Shown: piece by piece, positions 6,530 to 10,845 of the stretch | Position numbering within the stretch: position 1 is the first letter of the stretch | Layout of the letters: every line of letters starts with the position of its first letter | Source: Euperipatoides rowelli | Taxonomy: Eukaryota > Onychophora > Udeonychophora > Euonychophora > Peripatopsidae | Length of the DNA: 10,845 nucleotides | Assembly (NCBI GenBank): GCA_003024985.2 | Contig: PXIH01S0024441.1 | Strand: one strand, 5' to 3' | Notes under the pieces: generated by a model | Seen by the model: the letters and a program-made list of their open reading frames with translations, nothing else | Databases searched by the model: none | What the model was told of the DNA's origin: nothing | Translations under genes and position numbers: made by a program

Positions 6530-6680
6530 TATGCTGAAAGATTGAGGTGGTTATTATTATTATCACTCATAGTGAGATCTTCACCCTTAAGGGTGCTGGC
6601 CCAGATCCCGTGAATCATGTCCCCCTCTGACAGATATTTTTATGTATAGAGAAATTGTTTTGTTAGAAAACAACGGCGGA
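6530..6680 (+). pseudogene. LINE family A, copy 1 continued: C-terminal remnant
   Basis: Immediately after the second CTATGCTG the plus strand reads YAERLRWLLLLSLIVRS, matching the Y.ERL..L...SL..R pattern common after the thumb of non-LTR reverse transcriptases. In the same frame MSPSDRYF starts at 6617, matching MSPSQRYL in the minus-strand copy. Nearby sequence in another frame (YREIVLLEN) resembles FREIVISKN at 8665. In-frame TGA and TAG are present. Compared with the minus-strand copy, about 17 extra codons separate the two motifs. The remnant ends at a 13-G run (6681-6693). Confidence 0.55.
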
Positions 6681-7140
6681 GGGGGGGGGGGGGTAATGTT
6701 GAAAAATAAAACTTTTGCTCAGGATTTTTTGTCATAGGACTCATATAAACTTACAGTTCATTTATAAATACTGTGTTTTAATGCAAAATATAATTTCAAA
6801 TCAAATCAGTTATTTCTTAAAGTTGAAGCTTTAAAGTTTTTATAATATAATTTTGACAGCCTATTTAAAAAGTAATTCTTAGAAATCTGGTACAATGATT
6901 CTAGTGGAAATGATTGTGAATTAATGTATTTTTATTGTATTATTTACTTCTGTATAATTTTAGTTTGTATGGTTAATTCTGTTTCCGTTTTTTCTTGTAA
7001 TTAAATTTGAACACTAAATTATTTTACATCCTCTTTGCAAAAAAAAAAAAAACCTCTAGCTTATGGTAATCATTTGGCTATGGCTAAACTACAGTATTAT
7101 ACAGTATTCTATAGAAACTGAGTAAGAACAATCCACATTT
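6681..7140. other. A+T-rich stretch between LINE copies
   Basis: Begins with a G-run at 6681-6693 and includes an A-run at 7039-7052, preceded by T-rich sequence. The A-run could be the tail of a degraded retroelement, but no body or target duplication is visible. Confidence 0.4.
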
Positions 7141-7173
7141 GAATATATTTATTTTATTTCAATGCACAAGGTG

Positions 7174-7189
7174 TAAGTCATAAGACTTA
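7174..7189 (-). repeat. 3'-terminal hairpin of LINE copy 2
   Basis: TAAGTC and GACTTA are separated by four bases, about 15 bp before the AAATAAAATAAAT-type 3' tail (minus sense). The same hairpin, with a longer stem, occupies the same place in the plus-strand copy at 9035-9052. This suggests a family-specific 3' recognition structure for target-primed reverse transcription. Confidence 0.65.
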
Positions 7190-7565
7190 TTACCCGAAAA
7201 CGCAAAAATAACAAACAAAAATATACATCATATCCAATAACAAAATATAGTAGGCTACAATCTTTACAATATGGTGAAACACAACAAAAACATAAAAATA
7301 CAAAAGCATTTCAATGAAATCTTCACCAATCAATAAAAATTAATCTAATCTCTTTTTAAAAGAACCATAAGTTATCTTAAATAAATCCTCAGGTAGTGTG
7401 TTCCATAAGATGATATTCTAAAAAAATACTACTCTGCATCATTTTATATTTATGCATTACTTTACTTATTTGTAGCCCTAAGCTCATACAGTATCACTAT
7501 TCTCACTACATAGAGTAAATAGATTTTTTATATTTCACTTATAACTATTTCTTTAAATATAAATA

Positions 7566-7604
7566 TCATGTCCCCCCTCAAATATCTTTGAGAGGGGGAC
7601 ATGA
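7566..7604. repeat. Near-perfect palindrome inside LINE coding sequence
   Basis: TCATGTCCCCCCTCAAA (7566-7582) faces TTTGAGAGGGGGACATGA (7587-7604) across a 4-base loop, with one small bulge. On the minus strand it encodes MSPSQRYLRGDM, so the palindrome is the coding sequence itself. The left-arm equivalent in copy 1 (6617) is conserved while the right arm is not. Confidence 0.85.
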
Positions 7605-8457
7605 CATCATGTAACAATTTAAACCGATCTCTATAACATAGAAAGTAATATCCCTTCATTAATTTAGTATATGCTCTGAAATGATTCTCTAGTTTCTCCA
7701 TGTCACCTTTATTAGATATCCATATTGCTGAATATGCATAATCAAACACTGGTTGAATATACATTTTATATACTATGCTAAAGATCTTTGGTGTCATATA
7801 ATTAATCCCATTTCTTATGTATCACATATTTCTATTAGCTTTACCAATTATATTATCTATATCAAAAGTCAAGTGACAATCAATGATGACCCAAAAATCT
7901 TTATAATTATCTACTCTCTTTTATTATTACTATGGAAGCCCATTCTCATCACTACAGTTTTAGAACTATTTACAATTAATTCATTCTCAACAAACCAATT
8001 TTTTAGGATGTTAATATCACTCTGAAACACCAAACAATCTTTCTCAATATTAATTTTTCTTATAAGTTTAATATCATCCGCATATAGTAATTCAGATTTT
8101 ACTTTTTTTGCAATATCACATAAAAATCCATTGAATAAGAAACTGACAATATTGCACCCTGAGGCAATCCATTGTTAGTATTGTATGTCCTCGTAATATT
8201 ATGATTAACATTTACTATCAGGTCTCTCTCATCCAAATAATCACTGATCCATCTAACAAAGGCTACTCTTATCAAAATTCAAAAATAACAATTTCTTGAT
8301 CAACAGATCATGATTAATGGTGTCAAATGCAGATTTTAAATATACAAATAACACATTGCAGTAGATATACCTTTTTTCCAACTATCAAGATAAATACAAT
8401 TAGCATCAAAGAGATTATCCACAGTTAATTTCTTTTTCCTGAAACCATATTAACATT

Positions 8458-8529
8458 ATGAATATAAAATTTATTTAATAAATACTGTATATCTATATAC
8501 AGTATTTATTAAATAAATTTTATATTCAT
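8458..8529. repeat. Perfect 35-bp-arm palindrome at a LINE head-to-head junction
   Basis: Positions 8458-8492 are the exact reverse complement of 8495-8529, with a 2-base (CT) centre at 8493-8494. The arms continue with slight mismatch to about 8453 and 8534. Each arm, read outward from the centre, encodes the same LINE segment (IQYLLNKFYIH). The palindrome is therefore where the minus-strand copy and the plus-strand copy begin. Perfect arms suggest a single event such as template switching, a fold-back, or an assembly artefact. Confidence 0.95.
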
Positions 8530-9034
8530 GTTAAAAAAAAAATTAAGCATTTTTAATGCTTGTTTTGGTGATTGGCCACTCCCCTGATAACATGACTATC
8601 AGAAAGTAAGTTACTCTTATGACAAAATTGTAATTTCAATGTTAGAAATTTTAATTTAATTTATATGTTCAGAGAAATTGTTATATCTAAAAACCATAGT
8701 GAAATATTTATTTTATCTAACTCTAACACTATAAGAACCCACAGGTTTAAGCTGGCAATAAAGGGTTTTTCNTCAAAAAGAATGATGAAGAGTATAAATC
8801 ATAGAAGTATAGGATGGTGGAATTCTCTCCCTGAAGAAATATTTGTAGACAATTTTAATGGTTTTAAAAAAGCATTGGATGTTTATTTGCTGAATAATGC
8901 AAATTTCAAAAATCTACCCTGGACTTTTTATAACAGTGGGTTGGTCTACTGTTGTGTTAGTTTTGTTTATCTGTAATGTATTTCATTGTCTTTTTTGTTT
9001 TCTATTTTTTACAATTGTATTATTTGAGCTGTTA

Positions 9035-9052
9035 TAAGTCATTTATGACTTA
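9035..9052 (+). repeat. 3'-terminal hairpin of LINE copy 3
   Basis: TAAGTCAT and ATGACTTA form a perfect 8-bp stem around a TT loop, 13 bp before the (AAAT)n tail. It corresponds to the hairpin at 7174-7189 in the opposite-strand copy. Confidence 0.75.
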
Positions 9053-9065
9053 ACACAGTATTTTA

Positions 9066-9089
9066 AAATAAATAAATAAATAAATAAAA
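9066..9089 (+). repeat. (AAAT)n microsatellite tail of LINE copy 3
   Basis: About five AAAT units directly after the 3' UTR mark the end of the element. Short A-rich tandem tails are usual for non-LTR retrotransposons. Confidence 0.85.
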
Positions 9090-9317
9090 CTTATAATGCC
9101 GACTCATGATTTTCAGATTGTTACAAAAATTCATTAGTTTCTTTATTATTTAAAAAAAAAAACAGGACAATATGGAAATAAGGGCCATAAAAGTGTCCCA
9201 ATAGCCAATAGGCCTTGTTGGGACACTGGGACAGAGGAGCCAATTAAGGGGCGTTTTCATAAAAAACGGGACGGATACAAAGTTACGAGCCCTAAAGATA
9301 TAATGAGATACCGTGGT
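9090..9317. other. Intervening stretch with a 10-bp-stem hairpin
   Basis: AGTGTCCCAA (9192-9201) and TTGGGACACT (9218-9227) pair perfectly across a 16-base loop in an otherwise unremarkable stretch. The stretch to about 9290 is less A+T-rich than usual for this window and may belong to an unidentified repeat. No coding frame is supported. Confidence 0.5.
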
Positions 9318-9406
9318 TTGGCATGGTGAGTCTCCCTCAAGAACTATTCAATCAGATCTCATATAGCCTAGTTCTTTTAAAAAGGATCTGGATATTTACT
9401 TTTAGA
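9318..9406 (+). pseudogene. LINE C-terminal scrap, family A-like
   Basis: Two frames together give SLPQELFNQI (from about 9329) and SSFKKDLDIYF followed by TAG. These match WNSLPEEIF and GFKKALDVYLL of the 8665 copy in order and spacing, with one frameshift between them. It is the very end of another reverse-transcriptase ORF, 5' of LINE B. Confidence 0.6.
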
Positions 9407-9430
9407 GTAATGATGATATTTACTTTTAGA
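9391..9430 (+). repeat. 16-bp direct repeat at the left edge of LINE B
   Basis: GATATTTACTTTTAGA occurs at 9391-9406 and 9415-9430. The LINE B reading starts directly after the second copy. It may be a small tandem duplication formed at the insertion junction. Confidence 0.8.
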
Positions 9431-10760
9431 ATATCTCGATAGGTATGAATTACTATCCCCATCACAAAATGGTTTTCGCCGTGATTAGTCAACCGCTATC
9501 TGTCTGTTGCGTTTGGATGATGCCAGATTCGTGGTCATTGTTGCACTTGATATGACTAGAGCATTCAATAGTCTACCAAATCAAAAATTACTGGATTAAG
9601 CTTCACAAATTTAAAATAGACAATATTGCGTTATCATGGTTCAGGGACTTCATTACAAATAAAATCCAAGCGGTCAGATGTAACCGTACTATAACACAGT
9701 TTGTCAGGCTCAAATCAGGAGTGCAGCAGGGCTCTTCCTGGGCCCAGTGTTATTCAACATATTTATCAACGACTTGATGGATATTCCTTTGCATGGGAAA
9801 TTATCACTCTTTGCAGATGATATCATACTATATCATGAAGACACTTTGTTAAAGTCAGCTCAATTTAAATTGAATAAGGACTTAAATAGTATTGAAAATT
9901 GGACTAAAGCAAATGGACTTTTAATTAACCCTAACAATTCAAAAATTATGACTGTTAGTACTGCACGGATATTCAAAAAACTTGGGTTAAATGACTTTGA
10001 AGTTTCATGTGGGGGATGTGTAGTCAGAGCCTCATCATGTTTGAAAATATTGCGAGTTTTGATTGATAGGCATCTATCTTGGAATGAACACATTTTGTCT
10101 TTGTCATCTACCACTATCGGATTGGCTAGAATGTTTTTCAAGCTGAGAGACTATCTAGATACTAAAAAAATATGTATTGTCTACCACTCACTAATAGGTT
10201 CTAGGTTGTCATATTGTGATGTGGTCTGGGGATCCTGTGGAGAGGTGCTGAGTAGTAAACTCCAGATCACTGCAAATTTGGCAGCCAGAGCTATTGTGTT
10301 TGGTCACAGCCAATCGTGCGTGTCAGAGGCCAATAAAATACTGAACTGGATGCCCCTTAGTCTGATGAGAAGAATTCACTTCTATTTCTATGATATGGAA
10401 GTGCCTTAATGGTCAAGCACCATCTAACTTATCAGATTTATTGATACAGGAATCAATGATTGATACTCATTTCACACGATTAAAATCTAATAAAGGTTTG
10501 AAAGTGAAATATAGAAGTTCTGCTCAAGCCTCTTTAGCCTTTCTAATGAGGTAACTAAAGTATGGAACTGTCTGCCTAATAATATTAGACTTATCTCTTC
10601 CCTGCCTATATTAAAAAAAAGGTATTCAATTGTTTTATTACTTAATGTAAAATTGGAGATTTTATTGTTTGGCTATTTGGTTTAGATAGAAAACATGTAG
10701 TGTTGTTCTGCTTTATGTTACATCTCTTTTTATATTTTTATTCAAATACAAATACAAATG
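9430..10760 (+). pseudogene. LINE B: 5'-truncated non-LTR reverse transcriptase pseudogene
   Basis: In order, the plus strand encodes YELLSPSQNGFRRD (in-frame TAG at 9486-9488), VALDMTRAFNSLPNQKLL, a frameshift near 9596, SWFRDFITNKIQAVRC, SGVQQGSS with a one-base shift near 9735, and then an uninterrupted 220-codon stretch (9747-10409). That stretch includes LFNIFINDLMD, the catalytic FADD at 9810-9821, NPNNSKIMTV, SRLSYCDVVWGSC and NLAARAIVFG. After a further shift near 10400 come KCLNGQAPSNLSDLL and WNCLPNNI, ending about 10685. A short (CAAATA)n tail at 10743-10759 marks the 3' end. The motif set fits the CR1/L2/Jockey group of LINEs. It lacks the endonuclease domain and the family A hairpin, so it is a separate lineage, and it is broken in at least four places. 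Confidence 0.88.
10743..10759 (+). repeat. (CAAATA)n 3' tail of LINE B
   Basis: Nearly three CAAATA units after the 3' UTR. Short tandem tails of this type end many CR1-group LINEs and differ from the AAAT tail of family A. Confidence 0.6.
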
Positions 10761-10764
10761 TGAC

Positions 10765-10799
10765 GGACAACAACAAACTATAGTCCAGCGTGGTTGTCC
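10765..10799. repeat. 7-bp-stem inverted repeat after LINE B
   Basis: GGACAAC (10765-10771) and GTTGTCC (10793-10799) flank a 21-base loop just beyond the LINE B tail. It may be part of the 3' end or of the flanking DNA. No further feature is seen to the end of the window. Confidence 0.45.
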
Positions 10800-10845
10800 C
10801 TGGTCCTAATCTAATTTATTTTTTAATATATAATTTTATTATTTT

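Larger units (their letters stand above)
5881..6536. mobile_element. About 640-bp insertion flanked by 8-bp CTATGCTG repeats, hAT-like
   Basis: CTATGCTG lies at 5881-5888 and 6529-6536 (9 bp identical if the preceding C is counted). LINE-like coding is found on both outer sides and not inside. The interior (5889-6528) has G-runs at 5946-5957 and 6461-6476, a subrepeat array, a hairpin and no transposase frame, as expected of a non-autonomous element. The right end, reversed, reads TAGTGGCGGACTATGAC, close in style to hAT termini. The left end reads CAGACTAGGGGGGG, and a better match to the right end (ACTGGGTACTATAAC) lies about 20 bp further in, so the inverted repeat is imperfect. An 8-bp duplication fits the hAT superfamily. 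A chance repeat is the alternative. Confidence 0.45.
7141..8492 (-). pseudogene. LINE family A, copy 2: non-LTR reverse transcriptase pseudogene with 3' end
   Basis: Read on the minus strand in order: QYLLNKFYIH (8492-8458), FRKKKLTVDNLF, FDTINHDLL, VRWISDYLDERDLIVNV, GLPQGA (8153-8170), LLYADDIKLIRK with the catalytic YADD at 8073-8084, ILKNWFVENELIVNSSKTV, YIQPVFDYAYSAIWI, and MSPSQRYLRGDMIFIFKEIV, then a degraded LPEDLF...SFKKRLD block. These are the finger, palm and thumb motifs of a non-LTR (Jockey/CR1-group-like) reverse transcriptase. Frameshifts and stops are frequent; the longest open piece is 7528-7797. The endonuclease part is absent. The 3' end carries a hairpin (7174-7189) and an A+T-rich tail (7141-7160). 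Confidence 0.85.
8495..9089 (+). pseudogene. LINE family A, copy 3: internally deleted copy with 3' end
   Basis: After the palindrome arm (8495-8529) about 110 bp shows no clear LINE match. An open 103-codon frame then begins at 8665. It reads FREIVISKNHSEIF, THRFKLAIKGF, SINHRSIGWWNSLPEEIF and NGFKKALDVYLL. WNSLPEEI...FKK.LD.YLL is the usual C-terminal end of CR1/Jockey-type ORF2 proteins. The stop at about 8974-8976 is followed by a T-rich 3' UTR, a hairpin at 9035-9052 and an (AAAT)n tail at 9066-9089. One base (8772) is N. All catalytic motifs are missing, so it is a non-functional remnant. Confidence 0.85.

Noticed and set aside
7039-7052. 14-A run as the tail of a processed retrogene
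   Set aside because: No gene-like body, polyadenylation signal or flanking duplication could be found upstream.
7753-8025. 90-codon plus-strand open frame
   Set aside because: It is the antisense shadow of the minus-strand LINE reverse transcriptase.
9860-10141. 93-codon minus-strand open frame
   Set aside because: It is the antisense shadow of the LINE B reverse transcriptase on the plus strand.
1-10845. tRNA, rRNA, CRISPR array, bacterial promoter or operon
   Set aside because: I looked for clover-leaf-like arms, regularly spaced identical repeats and closely packed long frames and saw none.

Overview
The window is A+T-rich animal DNA. The support for this is decayed non-LTR (LINE) retrotransposons, traces of DNA transposons with 8-bp target duplications, intron-like sequence with small split open frames, and no prokaryotic gene organisation. 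An arthropod is the most likely source, but that is an inference from general genome style. A 7-mer, TAGCCTA/TAGGCTA, recurs 16 times across the window and is a genome-style signature I cannot assign to a species.

Left half (about 1-5090): mostly A+T-rich non-coding DNA. It carries short, less A+T-rich islands that are open on the minus strand and flanked by minus-strand splice-like signals (4991-5081, 4719-4754, 4410-4492, 3731-3778, 3250-3371, 2060-2106, 1609-1656, 608-737, 292-498). Several can be joined in phase without stops, so I propose a multi-exon host gene on the minus strand. I do not recognise its product, the chain has gaps, and chance open runs of 30-40 codons are common in DNA this A+T-rich. 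A tiny hAT-like remnant (32 bp between 8-bp duplications) lies at 1091-1138, and two related 36-bp GC-rich repeats lie at 4773 and 5135.

Right half (about 5450-10845): a graveyard of LINE 3' ends. One family, or closely related families (called A here), has a plus-strand copy at 5485-5880 that seems to continue at 6530-6680 after a 640-bp insertion, a longer minus-strand copy at 7141-8492, a plus-strand copy at 8495-9089, and a short C-terminal scrap near 9318-9406. The minus and plus copies meet head to head at a perfect 35-bp-arm palindrome (8458-8529). Both carry a related TAAGTC/GACTTA hairpin just before the 3' tail. A second, distinct LINE (B) fills about 9430-10760 on the plus strand and keeps a 220-codon uninterrupted reverse-transcriptase segment. 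All copies are 5'-truncated and broken by stops or frameshifts, so none looks autonomous.

No rRNA, tRNA, CRISPR array or bacterial-type operon was seen. The clearest results are the LINE copies, the palindrome and the transposon footprints. The minus-strand gene is the most interesting uncertain result.
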